Below are positions 25,515 through 36,180 of a stretch of DNA of 64,000 bases, piece by piece. The translations under genes and the position numbers were made by a program. Position 1 is the stretch's first letter. Each line of letters opens with the position of its first letter. The notes beneath the pieces are model-generated. The model was not told where the DNA came from. It searched no databases and worked only from the letters and a program-made list of their open reading frames with translations. The stretch is from Rhodanobacter denitrificans (GTDB lineage Bacteria > Pseudomonadota > Gammaproteobacteria > Xanthomonadales > Rhodanobacteraceae): NCBI GenBank assembly GCA_017848855.1, contig JAFIHF010000022.1:1-64000 (forward strand), in the 5' to 3' direction.

Positions 25515-26492
25515 ATGTCCAGCAGCAGCCACATCCCCGACGGCAGCAAGTTCGTCAGCCCGCAGGGCACCCGCGCCGTGAAGGGCGGCCAGAAGCCCAA
25601 CGCGAACAGCAGCGTGCCCGACGTGGACCGCAAGCCGCCGTGGCTGCGCGTGCGGCTGCCCAGCGGCGCCCGCTACGAGGCCGTGGCCGACATCGTGCGC
25701 ACGCACCAGCTCAACACGGTGTGCGCAGAATCCAAGTGCCCGAACATCGCCGAATGCTGGGGCCGCGGCACCGCCACCTTGATGCTGATGGGTTCGGTGT
25801 GCACGCGCGCGTGCCGGTTCTGCTCGGTCTCCACCGGCAACCCGAACGGCTGGCTCGATCCGCTGGAGCCGATGAAGGTGGCCGACGCGGTGGCGCTGAT
25901 GGGGCTGAAGTACGTGGTGCTCACCTCGGTGGACCGCGACGACCTCGCCGACGGCGGCGCCGCGCACTACGCCGCCTGCGTGACGGCCATCCACCGGCGC
26001 TCGCCCGACACCGCGGTGGAGGCGCTCACCCCCGATTTCGCCGGCGACCACGCCGCGGTGGCCGCCGTGCTCGACGCGGGCCTCGCCACCTACGCGCAGA
26101 ACCTGGAAACCGTGCGCCGGCTCACCCACCCGGTACGCGATCCGCGCGCGGGCTACGAGCAGACGCTGGACGTGCTCGCCTTCGCCAAGCGTCACGCGCC
26201 GAAAACGCTGACCAAGACAAGCTTGATGCTCGGCCTGGGCGAAACCGACACCGAGATCGAGCAGGCGCTGGACGACATGCGCGCCGCGAACGTGGACGTG
26301 GTGACGCTGGGCCAGTACATGCGGCCCAGCCCGCACCACCTGCCGGTGGAGCGTTTCGTCACGCCCGACGAGTTCCGCGCCTACCGCTCGCTGGCGCTGA
26401 GCAAGGGTTTCACCGAGGCGGTCGCCGGGCCGCTGGTGCGTTCGAGCTATCGCGCCGAACGCGTGCTGGAGCACAACAACCTGGGGCTGTAG
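25515..26492 (+). CDS. lipA: Lipoyl synthase
   Basis: 325 residues. A radical SAM enzyme that inserts two sulfurs into octanoyl groups on lipoyl domains. Auxiliary cluster cysteines C70-x4-C75-x5-C81 ([12 protein letters not shown]) and the radical SAM triad C96-x3-C100-x2-C103 (CTRACRFC) are intact, and the C-terminal RSSYRAE serine motif is present. The octanoyltransferase gene lipB, commonly next to lipA, is not adjacent here. Confidence 0.96.
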   Translation: MSSSSHIPDGSKFVSPQGTRAVKGGQKPNANSSVPDVDRKPPWLRVRLPSGARYEAVADIVRTHQLNTVCAESKCPNIAECWGRGTATLMLMGSVCTRACRFCSVSTGNPNGWLDPLEPMKVADAVALMGLKYVVLTSVDRDDLADGGAAHYAACVTAIHRRSPDTAVEALTPDFAGDHAAVAAVLDAGLATYAQNLETVRRLTHPVRDPRAGYEQTLDVLAFAKRHAPKTLTKTSLMLGLGETDTEIEQALDDMRAANVDVVTLGQYMRPSPHHLPVERFVTPDEFRAYRSLALSKGFTEAVAGPLVRSSYRAERVLEHNNLGL

Positions 26493-26544
26493 CCCGCGCG
26501 GCGGGCGGCCCCGCAACGATGCCGCAAGGCATCAGGAGGCCGTC

Positions 26545-26706
26545 ATGTCCGCATCCACTCCGCAGTCCACGCCACGCCATCCCACGCCGGAGGACGAGGC
26601 ATTCCGGCAGGCGTGCGAACGCCTGATCGACGAGGAGCTGGACGAGAGCTTCCCCGCCAGCGATCCGCCGAGCTGGGTGCAGGGCACCGCGCCGGTCCAC
26701 CATTGA
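26545..26706 (+). CDS. 53-residue protein with ESFPASDPPSW motif (unknown function)
   Basis: A CAGGAGG ribosome site lies 5 bp before the ATG. The protein is polar: a Pro/Ser/His-rich start, a charged helix (about 16-34), then DESFPASDPPSW at 33-44. This motif recurs in short proteins of many proteobacteria, whose role is not known to me. It lies 20 bp upstream of the AhpD-like gene and is probably the first gene of a three-gene operon. Confidence 0.75.
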   Translation: MSASTPQSTPRHPTPEDEAFRQACERLIDEELDESFPASDPPSWVQGTAPVHH

Positions 26707-26726
26707 GCACAGCGAAGGAGCAGCGC

Positions 26727-27068
26727 ATGGAAACCCCGATGTATCCCGCCGCCAGCGCGGAGCTGGCGAAGAAGCGCCGCGAACTGGCGCCCAAGCCGCT
26801 CGACGCGTTCAAGGCCTTCGGCGCCGCGGTGTTCGCCGATGGCGCGCTGCCGAACGTCACCAAGCAGCTGATCGCGGTGGCGGTGGCGCACGTCACCCAG
26901 TGTCCGTACTGCATCCGCGGGCACACCGCCGAGGCGCTGAAGCGCGGCGCCAGCGAGGCGCAGATCATGGAGGCGATCTGGGTGGCCGCGGAGATGCGCG
27001 CGGGCGGCGCCTACGCGCACGCCAACCTCGCGCTGGACACCATGATCCACGCGCACAAGGAAGGCTGA
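26727..27068 (+). CDS. Carboxymuconolactone decarboxylase/AhpD-like family protein
   Basis: 113 residues with a GAAGGAG ribosome site. All-helical CMD fold with the redox motif C59-P-Y-C62 and H66 (CPYCIRGHT), as in AhpD-like peroxidase-cycle proteins. The catalytic cysteines suggest a thiol-dependent peroxidase or disulfide reductase. It sits 1 bp before the cysteine-synthase-like gene, so the two are tightly coupled. Confidence 0.9.
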   Translation: METPMYPAASAELAKKRRELAPKPLDAFKAFGAAVFADGALPNVTKQLIAVAVAHVTQCPYCIRGHTAEALKRGASEAQIMEAIWVAAEMRAGGAYAHANLALDTMIHAHKEG

Positions 27069-27069
27069 G

Positions 27070-28020
27070 ATGGGCACCCGCTACACCGGCGTCTCCGCCA
27101 GCATCCTCGACGCGGTGGGCGACACGCCGCTCGTCGAGATCGAAGGCGTGTTCGCCAAGCTGGAGTTTCTCAATCCCTCCGGCTCGATCAAGGCGCGCAT
27201 CGCCAAGTACATGGTCGAGCGCGCCGAGCAGGAAGGCCGGCTCCAGCCCGGCGACACCATCGTCGAGGCCACCAGCGGCAACACCGGCAACGCGCTGTCG
27301 ATGGTGGCCGCGGCGAAGGGCTACCGCATGCTGGTGGTGATGCCCGAAGGCCTGTCCGGCGAGCGCGTGGCGATCTCGCGCGCGTTCGGCGCCGAGGTGC
27401 TGTTCTGCGGCAGCTTCCACGTCGATGCCGCCCTCGAACGCGCGCGCGAGCTGGGCCGGCAGCCGGGTTTCTTCCACCCCGGCCAGTTCGAGTCGGAATG
27501 GAACGTGGAGGAGAACCGCGAAATCCTCGGCCCCGAGATCCTCGCCCAACTGCCCGCCGGCCGACTGCCCGACGCGCTGGTGCTGGGCGTGGGCACCGGC
27601 GGCACCCTGATCGGCGTCGGCCAGGCGTTCCGCGCAGTGAACCCGAAGGTGCGGCTGTTCGCGATGGAGCCGTCCGAGAGCTGCACGATCCTGTGCGGCG
27701 AGGTGGCCACGCACGCCATCGAAGGCATCTCCGACGGCTTCGTGCCGGGCATCTTCCAGCGCCACAAGGCGCTGGTGAACGACCTGCTCAGCGTGTCCAG
27801 CGCGGATGCGGTGGCCGAGATGCGCCGCCTCGCGCGCGGCTACGGCATCTTCTGCGGCCCCAGCTCGGGCGCGCACCTGCTCGCCGCCAAGCGCGTGCGC
27901 GCGCAGTTCCCGGAACTGGCCACCGTGGTCACGGTGTTCTGCGACGAGGGCGAGAAATACCTGCACGAGTATTTCATGGCGACCGCCGCCCCGCAGGTGG
28001 GTGCGGCGCAGTTCCACTGA
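27070..28020 (+). CDS. PLP-dependent cysteine synthase family protein
   Basis: 316 residues. PLP lysine K41 in NPSGSIKAR, phosphate/substrate loop TSGNTGNA (68-75), the GVGTGGTLIGVG phosphate cradle, and CGPSSGAHL. The expected product is cysteine from O-acetylserine and sulfide, or a related beta-replacement. IKAR instead of the usual VKDR, and the divergent C-terminus, leave room for a non-CysK role such as cystathionine-synthase-like activity. It is the third gene after the ESFPASDPPS and CPYC proteins, hinting at a thiol or redox context. Confidence 0.85.
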   Translation: MGTRYTGVSASILDAVGDTPLVEIEGVFAKLEFLNPSGSIKARIAKYMVERAEQEGRLQPGDTIVEATSGNTGNALSMVAAAKGYRMLVVMPEGLSGERVAISRAFGAEVLFCGSFHVDAALERARELGRQPGFFHPGQFESEWNVEENREILGPEILAQLPAGRLPDALVLGVGTGGTLIGVGQAFRAVNPKVRLFAMEPSESCTILCGEVATHAIEGISDGFVPGIFQRHKALVNDLLSVSSADAVAEMRRLARGYGIFCGPSSGAHLLAAKRVRAQFPELATVVTVFCDEGEKYLHEYFMATAAPQVGAAQFH

Positions 28021-28039
28021 CTCGTGCCGGTCCGCGGCA

Positions 28040-30115
<2,076 letters not shown>

Positions 30116-30169
30116 TCTGGAGCGGCCATTCAAGCACGAAGCGGGGAGCGGCCGCGAGTGCGGCGCGGC

Positions 30170-30820
30170 TCAGCGCGGCAGGTAGGCGCGCAGGAAGGTG
30201 GCCACGCCGGCGCGGGCGGTGGCCTCGATCTCGGCGGCGTAGTTCTCGCCGCAGTCCACGCAGCCGAACATGTGGCGCATGAACAGGTCGCCCTTGATCA
30301 GCACGAAGAACTGCACGCAGGCGCGCGGCACGTCGTCGATGGCGAGCTGGCCCGCGTCGACCGCCTGTTGCAGCAGGCGTTCCATCAGGGCATGCGTGCG
30401 CATCCGGCCCTCTTCCCACAGCAGCCGGCCGAAGCGCGGGTTGCCCTGGCGGCAGTCGCCGAGGATGGCGCGGAAGGTGCCCACGGTTTCCTGGTCGCAG
30501 TCGACCCGCGCATGGATCAGCGCCACGCGCAGCAGGGTCTCGCCGATCGGGGACTGCGGGTCGTAGTCGTAGGTGTTTTCCGGCAGCAGGTCCTCGACGC
30601 GCGCGCGGATCACCTCGCGGAACAGGTTGTCCTTGTCGCCGAAGTGGCTGTAGACGGTGAGCTTGGAGACGCCGGCCTCGGCGGCGATCGCATCCATGCT
30701 GGTGCCGGCGAACGCGTTGCGGATGAACAGCGCCTTGGCCGCGGCGAGGATCGCCGCGCGTTTCTCCAGGTCTTTCGGCCGCCCCGGTCCCTGCGACCTG
30801 ACTGGCACGGTGCTGCTCAT
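30170..30820 (-). CDS. TetR/AcrR family transcriptional regulator
   Basis: 216 residues. N-terminal HTH (about 40-65: TSMDAIAAEAGVSKLTVYSHFGDKDNLF) and an all-helical ligand domain. The C-terminal half contains a VDCGENYAAE segment. It is divergent from the methyltransferase-like/tolC pair with 241 bp between, so regulation of tolC is a fair guess (TetR proteins often control outer-membrane efflux). An operator candidate overlaps its own promoter. Confidence 0.9.
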   Translation of the reverse strand: MSSTVPVRSQGPGRPKDLEKRAAILAAAKALFIRNAFAGTSMDAIAAEAGVSKLTVYSHFGDKDNLFREVIRARVEDLLPENTYDYDPQSPIGETLLRVALIHARVDCDQETVGTFRAILGDCRQGNPRFGRLLWEEGRMRTHALMERLLQQAVDAGQLAIDDVPRACVQFFVLIKGDLFMRHMFGCVDCGENYAAEIEATARAGVATFLRAYLPR

Positions 30821-30853
30821 GGTTAAGCCTTCCCAAAACGGTACATGGACTTT

Positions 30854-30883
30854 ATTATACGCACTGGTTCAATTATTTCCAGT
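30854..30883 (-). promoter_or_regulatory. Promoter of the TetR gene with a candidate autoregulatory operator
   Basis: On the minus strand TGGAAA (30881-30876), a 16-bp gap and TATAAT (30859-30854) form a promoter. An inverted repeat with arms ACTGG/CCAGT (30863-30883) overlaps the -35 box, in a notably AT-rich patch. The exact operator is a guess. Confidence 0.5.
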
Positions 30884-31061
30884 CGCGCGGCGGCAAAAGT
30901 GTCCGCGGACAGGGCGCCGGGCATGACTTACGTCAACGCATCGCGGTGACTTCCGGCACTTAGTGGCGTGGCGCGCGGGCCGCAGTCTAGTCGTTGTCGA
31001 GGCGAGGCCAAGCCCTTATCCTTTCAGGTCTTTTTTCGACACTTACGGAACCTTGGCAGAC

Positions 31062-31721
31062 ATGGCGATGAACTTCGAGCAGGCACGGACGAACATGGTG
31101 GAGAACCAGGTGCGTCCCTGGGAGGTGCTGGACGGCCGCGTGCTGGACATGCTCGGCCGCGTGCGGCGCGAGGATTTCGTGGCGCCCGAACACCGCCAGC
31201 TCGCCTTCGCCGACCTGTGCCTGCCGCTGGGCCACGGCGAAGTGATGATGAAGCCGGTGCTGGAAGGCCGCGTGCTGCAGGCGCTGGATCTCAAGGCAAC
31301 CGACCGCGTGCTGGAGATCGGCACCGGCTCGGGCTTCCTCACCGCCTGCCTCGCCGGGCTCGCGGCCGAGGTGGTCAGCGTCGACATCCATGCCGACTTC
31401 ACCGCGCGCGCGGGCCAGCGCCTGCAGGCCGCCGGCGTGACGAACGCGCAGTTGCACACCGGCGAAGCCGTGCTCGCCTGGCAGCCGGACGGCCAGTTCG
31501 ACGTGCTGGTCGCCACCGGCGCGGTGGCCGAACTGCCGCAGCGCTGGCTGGGCTGGCTGAAGCCGGGCGGCCGCCTGCTGGTGATCCGCGGCGCATCGCC
31601 GGCGCAGCAGGCCGTGCTGATCGTCCACGAGGGCGAGGGCCGCCAGCGCGAGGAAAGCCTGTTCGAAACCGACCTGCCCTACCTCGCCCACGCCGCGCCG
31701 ACGCCCCGTTTCGTGCTCTGA
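31062..31721 (+). CDS. Protein-L-isoaspartate O-methyltransferase family protein
   Basis: 219 residues. SAM-binding motif VLEIGTGSGFLTACLAG and the N-terminal NMVENQVRPWEVLD, characteristic of the Pcm-like proteins that sit directly upstream of tolC in xanthomonads. The active-site region differs somewhat from true Pcm, so repair of isoaspartyl proteins is probable but not certain. A weak promoter candidate TTGTCG-16-TTATCC lies at 30994-31021. The 42-bp gap to tolC suggests one operon. Confidence 0.85.
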   Translation: MAMNFEQARTNMVENQVRPWEVLDGRVLDMLGRVRREDFVAPEHRQLAFADLCLPLGHGEVMMKPVLEGRVLQALDLKATDRVLEIGTGSGFLTACLAGLAAEVVSVDIHADFTARAGQRLQAAGVTNAQLHTGEAVLAWQPDGQFDVLVATGAVAELPQRWLGWLKPGGRLLVIRGASPAQQAVLIVHEGEGRQREESLFETDLPYLAHAAPTPRFVL

Positions 31722-31762
31722 ACGCCCCACCGTCCGACAACGACTTCCCCACGAGGCAACCC

Positions 31763-33112
31763 ATGCGTTTGAAGCTGCTCACCCTGGCACTGGCCCTGGC
31801 CGCCGTCTCGCTGCCCAGCCATGGCGAAGACCTGCTCGACGCCTACCGCGAGGCGCGCGCCAACGATCCGGTGCTGGCCCAGGCCGACGCCAACCGCCTC
31901 GCCGTCGGCGAGGGCGTGCCGCAGGCGCGCGCGCTGCTGCTGCCGCAGATCAACGGCAGCCTCTCGCTGAGCCAGACCACCGGCGGCAGCGGCGGCCGCA
32001 TCCCGGATCCGAACAACCCCGGCCAGTTCATCGGCACCAGCACGTTCGGCCACAGCCGCACGCGCAACCTGAACCTCAACCTCAGCCAGACCGTGTTCGA
32101 CTTCAGCAAGTACGCCAACCTCAAGGCGGCGCACGCCTCGGCGAACGCGCAGGACGAGCTGTACCAGGCCGCGCTGCAGAACCTGTTCGTGCGCGTCGCC
32201 GGCGCCTATTTCACGGTGCTCACCGACGAGGACCAGCTCACCTTCGCCAAGGCGAACGAGGACGCGTACAAGCAGCAGTACGAGCAGTCCAACCAGCGCT
32301 ACAAGGTCGGCCTGTCGGCGATCACCGACGTGTACCAGGCCAAGAGCTACTACGAAGGCGCCAAGGCCCAGACCATCGCCGCGCAGAACACGCTGGACAA
32401 CGACCGCGAGGCGCTCAGCCAGATCACCGGCAAGCCCACCGGCAGCCTGAAGAAGCTGCGCGACGAGCTGCCGATGAACACGCCCGAGCCGTCCGATCCG
32501 GACGCCTGGGTGAAGCAGGCGCTGGTCAACAACCCGAACCTGCTGGCGCAGAAACAGAACGTGGCGGCGGCCGAGCACAACGTCACCGCGGCGCGCGCCG
32601 GCCACCTGCCCACGATCAGCGCGAACGTCAGCTACGGCAAGAGCGCGAGCTGGTACGAGAACGCGGCGGTCCACTCCAACACGCCGTCGCAGACCACGAT
32701 CGGGCTCACCCTCAACGTGCCGATCTTCTCCGGCGGCCTCACCCAGTCGCGCGTGCGCCAGTCGATCTACAACCGCGACGCCGCGCAGGACTCGGAAGAG
32801 ATCACGCGCCGCCAGGTGAAGCACGACACGCTCAACTACTACCGCTCGGTGCTGGCCGGCATCAGCCGGGTGCAGTCGGGCAAGGCCGCGGTGGAATCGG
32901 CGCAGAAGGCGCTGGACGCCACCCGCGCCGGTTTCGAGGTGGGCACGCAGACCATGGTCAACGTGCTGCTGGCGATCCAGACCCTGACCCAGGCGGAAAG
33001 CACCTACTCGCAGTCGCGCCACCAGCTGGTGCTGGATCGTCTGCTGCTGAAGCAGACCGCCGGCACCGCCAGCCTCGGCGACATGCAGGCGATCAACGCC
33101 CTGCTGCAGTAA
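31763..33112 (+). CDS. tolC: TolC family outer membrane efflux protein
   Basis: 449 residues. Signal peptide 1-21 (LPSHG|EDLLDAYREA) and two outer-membrane-efflux repeats with long coiled helices (about 40-220 and 250-440). AYREARANDPVLAQA is the typical mature N-terminus. It forms the trimeric outer-membrane duct for RND/ABC exporters and type I secretion. No membrane fusion or pump gene is adjacent, so it probably serves several systems. Confidence 0.93.
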   Translation: MRLKLLTLALALAAVSLPSHGEDLLDAYREARANDPVLAQADANRLAVGEGVPQARALLLPQINGSLSLSQTTGGSGGRIPDPNNPGQFIGTSTFGHSRTRNLNLNLSQTVFDFSKYANLKAAHASANAQDELYQAALQNLFVRVAGAYFTVLTDEDQLTFAKANEDAYKQQYEQSNQRYKVGLSAITDVYQAKSYYEGAKAQTIAAQNTLDNDREALSQITGKPTGSLKKLRDELPMNTPEPSDPDAWVKQALVNNPNLLAQKQNVAAAEHNVTAARAGHLPTISANVSYGKSASWYENAAVHSNTPSQTTIGLTLNVPIFSGGLTQSRVRQSIYNRDAAQDSEEITRRQVKHDTLNYYRSVLAGISRVQSGKAAVESAQKALDATRAGFEVGTQTMVNVLLAIQTLTQAESTYSQSRHQLVLDRLLLKQTAGTASLGDMQAINALLQ

Positions 33113-33133
33113 GTCATCCGATGCACGCACGAT

Positions 33134-33164
33134 CGACGGCCGGGCTCTGCCCGGCCGTCGGCGT
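33134..33164. terminator. Terminator between convergent tolC and waaA
   Basis: The stem CGACGGCCGGGC/GCCCGGCCGTCG with a TCT loop is followed on the plus strand by GCGTTTCTC. It lies between convergent stops and may act for both genes; the T-run favours the tolC side. Confidence 0.7.
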
Positions 33165-33167
33165 TTC

Positions 33168-34442
33168 TCACTCCTGCAGCTGCGCGTCGATCAGCCGCAT
33201 CAGCCGTCCCACCGCACCGCGCTCGCGCTCGAACACCCGCTGCGCGGCCTGGCCCATCGCGCGCCGCTGCGCGTCGTCGCGCAGCAGGCGCAGCACCGCC
33301 TCGCCCAGCGCCACGCTGTCCGGCACGCGCAGCGCGCCGCCCTGCTCGATCAGGCTGGCGGTGATCTCCTCGAAGTTGAAGGTGTGCGGCCCCACCAGCA
33401 CCGGCGTGCCCAGCGCGGCCGGCTCCAGCACGTTGTGGCCGCCGATCGGCACCAGGCTGCCGCCCACGAAGGCCAGCCCCGCCGCGGCATAGAACGGCAT
33501 CAGCTGGCCCATCGCGTCGATCACGAACACCTGCTGCGTGGGCGCCGGCATGCCGTCGGCGCCGTAGCTGCCGGCGGCGAAGCCCAGCCCGCGCACGGCG
33601 TGCTCGACCGGACGGAAGCGCTCGGGATGGCGCGGCGCGATCAGCAGCAGCGCGTCGGGCAGGCGCTTGAGCACCGCAAGGTGCGCCTCCAGCACGGCCT
33701 GCTCCTCGCCCTCGTGCGTGCTGGCGGCGATCCACACCGGCCGCCGCGCGCCCCAGTGCTCGCGCAGCTGCGCGCCGGTCGCCAGCGCCTCCTGCGGCAC
33801 CGGCATGTCGTACTTCAGGTTGCCGCAGACCAGCACGCGTTCCGCCGGCGCGCCGAGCAGGCGGTAGCGCGCCGCGTCGCTGCGCGACTGCGCGGCCACC
33901 AGATCCACGCAGCGCAGGGCCGCGCGCACCATGCCGCGCAACGGCCGCGGCCGGTAGCCGCGCAGCGAGCGCTCGGACAGCCGCGCGTTGACGATCATCA
34001 GCGGGATGCCGCAACGCCGGCAGGCGAAGTACAGGTTCGGCCAGATCTCGGTTTCCACGATCAGCGCCAGCCGCGGCCGCACGCCGCGGAGGAAACGGCG
34101 CACCGCATACGGCAGGTCGTACGGCAGGTAGACGTGGAACACGCTGTCGCCGAACAGCTGCTGCACGCGCGCGGTGCCGGTGGGCGTCACCGTGGTCACC
34201 ACCAGCGGCGCATCGGGATGCGCGCGCTTGAGCGCCTTGATCAGCGGCTCGGCCGCGTTCACCTCGCCCACCGACACCGCATGCACCCACAGGCTGCCGG
34301 CCAGTTCCGGCGGCGCCTTGAAGAAGCCGAAGCGCTCGGCCCAGCGCCAGTAGTACGGCCGCGAGCGGAAACCGCGCAGCGCCAGCCGCAGCACGATCAG
34401 CGGCGTCACCAGGTACATCGCAAGGGTGTAGAGATAACGCAA
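33168..34442 (-). CDS. waaA: 3-deoxy-D-manno-octulosonic acid (Kdo) transferase
   Basis: 424 residues with a TTG start at 34442 (GGAG about 9 nt upstream), or 416 from the ATG at 34418; the longer form supplies the usual N-terminal membrane anchor LRYLYTLAMYLVTPL. GT30 glycosyltransferase that adds Kdo to lipid IVA. Motifs: VHAVSVGEVNAAEPL with the catalytic Glu, VETEIWPNL, and the C-terminal GGSLVPIGGHNVLEPAA. It anchors the lipooligosaccharide locus. Confidence 0.94.
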   Translation of the reverse strand: MRYLYTLAMYLVTPLIVLRLALRGFRSRPYYWRWAERFGFFKAPPELAGSLWVHAVSVGEVNAAEPLIKALKRAHPDAPLVVTTVTPTGTARVQQLFGDSVFHVYLPYDLPYAVRRFLRGVRPRLALIVETEIWPNLYFACRRCGIPLMIVNARLSERSLRGYRPRPLRGMVRAALRCVDLVAAQSRSDAARYRLLGAPAERVLVCGNLKYDMPVPQEALATGAQLREHWGARRPVWIAASTHEGEEQAVLEAHLAVLKRLPDALLLIAPRHPERFRPVEHAVRGLGFAAGSYGADGMPAPTQQVFVIDAMGQLMPFYAAAGLAFVGGSLVPIGGHNVLEPAALGTPVLVGPHTFNFEEITASLIEQGGALRVPDSVALGEAVLRLLRDDAQRRAMGQAAQRVFERERGAVGRLMRLIDAQLQE

Positions 34443-34509
34443 CGGCGGGCTCCGCAGGCAGCGCACGAGTATACGAGAGCCGCCGTGCCGTTCCGGCGCG
34501 TCCATTACA

Positions 34510-35445
34510 ATGCCGCGGATGCCCGGCTCCCCCCGTCCCGAATTCACACGCGCCCTGCTCGCACCGCGCCATTGGCCGGCGTGGCTGGGCGTGGGCGCGA
34601 TCCGGCTGGTGGCGCTGCTGCCGTACCGCGCGCTGATGGCGCTGGGCCGTGCGCTGGGCTGGCTGATCCAGCGCGTGCCGTCCGCGCGGCGGCGGGTGGC
34701 GGAAACCAACATCGCGCTGTGCTTTCCCGAACTCGACGCCCGCGCGCAAGCCGCACTGGTCGACGCCCACCTGCGCGACCTCGGCCTGATGCTGATGGAG
34801 TTCGCGCTGGGCTGGCTGGGCTCGGAGCGCGCGATCGCGCGCGTGCCGGTGCGCATCGAAGGCATCGAGCATCTCGAAGCCGCCCGCGCGCAGGGCCGCG
34901 GCGTGCTGCTGGTGGGCGGCCACTTCTCGCACCTGGAACTGTGCGCGCGGCTGGTGTCGCGGCGCATCCGCATCGCCGGCATGTACCGCAAGATGGACTC
35001 GGCGGTGTTCGAGTGGGTGGTGCTGCGCGCGCGGCTGGGCTACGCCGACGCGATGTTCGACAAGGACGACATCCGCGGCACGGTGAAATACCTGAAATCC
35101 GGCGGCACGCTGTGGTACGCGCCCGACCAGGACATGCGCAGCAAGGACAACGCGTTCGTGCCGTTCTTCGGCGTGCCCGCCGCCACCATCACCGCCACCC
35201 ACCACCTGGCGCGGCTGTCCGGCGCGGCCGTGATCCCGTTCTTCCATCGCCGCCTGCCCGACGGCCAGGGCTACGCGCTGCGCCTGGGCGCGCCGCTCGC
35301 GGATTTCCCGAGCCCCGACGCCCACGCCGACACCGCGCGCATCAACGCTTGCATCGAGCAGATGGTGCGCGAGGCGCCCGCGCAGTACCTGTGGGTGCAC
35401 AAGCGCTTCAAGACCCGCCCGCCCGGCGCGCCGCCGGTGTATTGA
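34510..35445 (+). CDS. Lipid A biosynthesis acyltransferase (LpxL/HtrB-like)
   Basis: 311 residues. The acyltransferase motif H138-x4-E143 (GGHFSHLE) and the membrane-proximal N-terminal helix (about 27-55) are typical, as are DQDMRSKDN and LWVHKRFKTRP. It transfers a secondary acyl chain to Kdo-lipid A at the inner membrane. Start is uncertain: ATG at 34510 or 34519; a TACAAT hexamer (34505-34510) right upstream suggests a very short leader. It is divergent from waaA. Confidence 0.9.
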   Translation: MPRMPGSPRPEFTRALLAPRHWPAWLGVGAIRLVALLPYRALMALGRALGWLIQRVPSARRRVAETNIALCFPELDARAQAALVDAHLRDLGLMLMEFALGWLGSERAIARVPVRIEGIEHLEAARAQGRGVLLVGGHFSHLELCARLVSRRIRIAGMYRKMDSAVFEWVVLRARLGYADAMFDKDDIRGTVKYLKSGGTLWYAPDQDMRSKDNAFVPFFGVPAATITATHHLARLSGAAVIPFFHRRLPDGQGYALRLGAPLADFPSPDAHADTARINACIEQMVREAPAQYLWVHKRFKTRPPGAPPVY

Positions 35446-35460
35446 GACGAGGCCGCCGCC

Positions 35461-36180
35461 ATGCCCATCCCCATCCTGATGTACCACAACATCGCGCCGG
35501 CGCCGCGCGAGCTGCGGCGCTGGCGCAGCCTGTACGTGCATCCGCGCTCGTTCGCGCGGCAGATGGCGCTGCTGCGGCGGCTCGGCTACGCCGGCCTGTC
35601 GATGTCCGCGGCGCTGCCCTACCTGCGCGGCGAACGGCAGGGCCGCGTCGCGGTGATCACGCTGGACGACGGCTACGCCGACAACCTCGACCATGCGCTG
35701 CCGGTGCTGCAGCGTCACGGCTTCAGCGCCACCTGCTACGCGGTGAGCGGTGCGCTGGGCCGCTACAACGACTGGGATGACGCCAAGCTCGGCGTGCGCA
35801 AGCCGATGATGGACAAGGCGCAGCTGCGCGCGTGGCACGCCGGCGGCATGGAGGTGGGCGCGCACACGCGCACGCATCCGCGCCTCAGCCAGTGCGACGA
35901 CACACGACTGCGCGACGAGATCGCCGGCAGCAAGGCCGCGCTGGAAGACCTGCTCGGCGCAGCAGTGACGCAGTTCTGCTACCCCTACGGCGATCACGAC
36001 GAGCGCGTGGTCGCGGCCACGCGCGAGGCCGGCTACGCGGCGGCCACCACGATCCAGCGCGGCCGCGCGCAGCCGGGCATGGACCTGTGGCGACTGCCGC
36101 GCGTGGCGGTGGCGCGCAGCCACATCCTGCCGCAGTTCGCCTGGCGCGCGCTGACCGGCTACGAGGACCGGCGCGGATGA
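35461..36180 (+). CDS. NodB-type polysaccharide deacetylase
   Basis: 239 residues. NodB motif 1 TLDDGYADN with D69/D70 and metal ligands H135 and H139 in HTRTHP. Followed by CYPYGDHDERV (motif 3). It probably removes N- or O-acetyl groups from a sugar in the surface glycan made by the neighbouring enzymes. No signal peptide, so it acts in the cytoplasm or on undecaprenyl-linked sugars at the inner face. It overlaps the next glycosyltransferase by 4 bp (ATGA). Confidence 0.9.
   Translation: MPIPILMYHNIAPAPRELRRWRSLYVHPRSFARQMALLRRLGYAGLSMSAALPYLRGERQGRVAVITLDDGYADNLDHALPVLQRHGFSATCYAVSGALGRYNDWDDAKLGVRKPMMDKAQLRAWHAGGMEVGAHTRTHPRLSQCDDTRLRDEIAGSKAALEDLLGAAVTQFCYPYGDHDERVVAATREAGYAAATTIQRGRAQPGMDLWRLPRVAVARSHILPQFAWRALTGYEDRRG

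Noticed and set aside
33004-36123. A 1039-codon minus-strand frame over waaA and the downstream plus-strand genes
   Set aside because: It covers waaA in the wrong frame and the lpxL/deacetylase genes antisense; composition is Arg/Ala/His-rich without domains.
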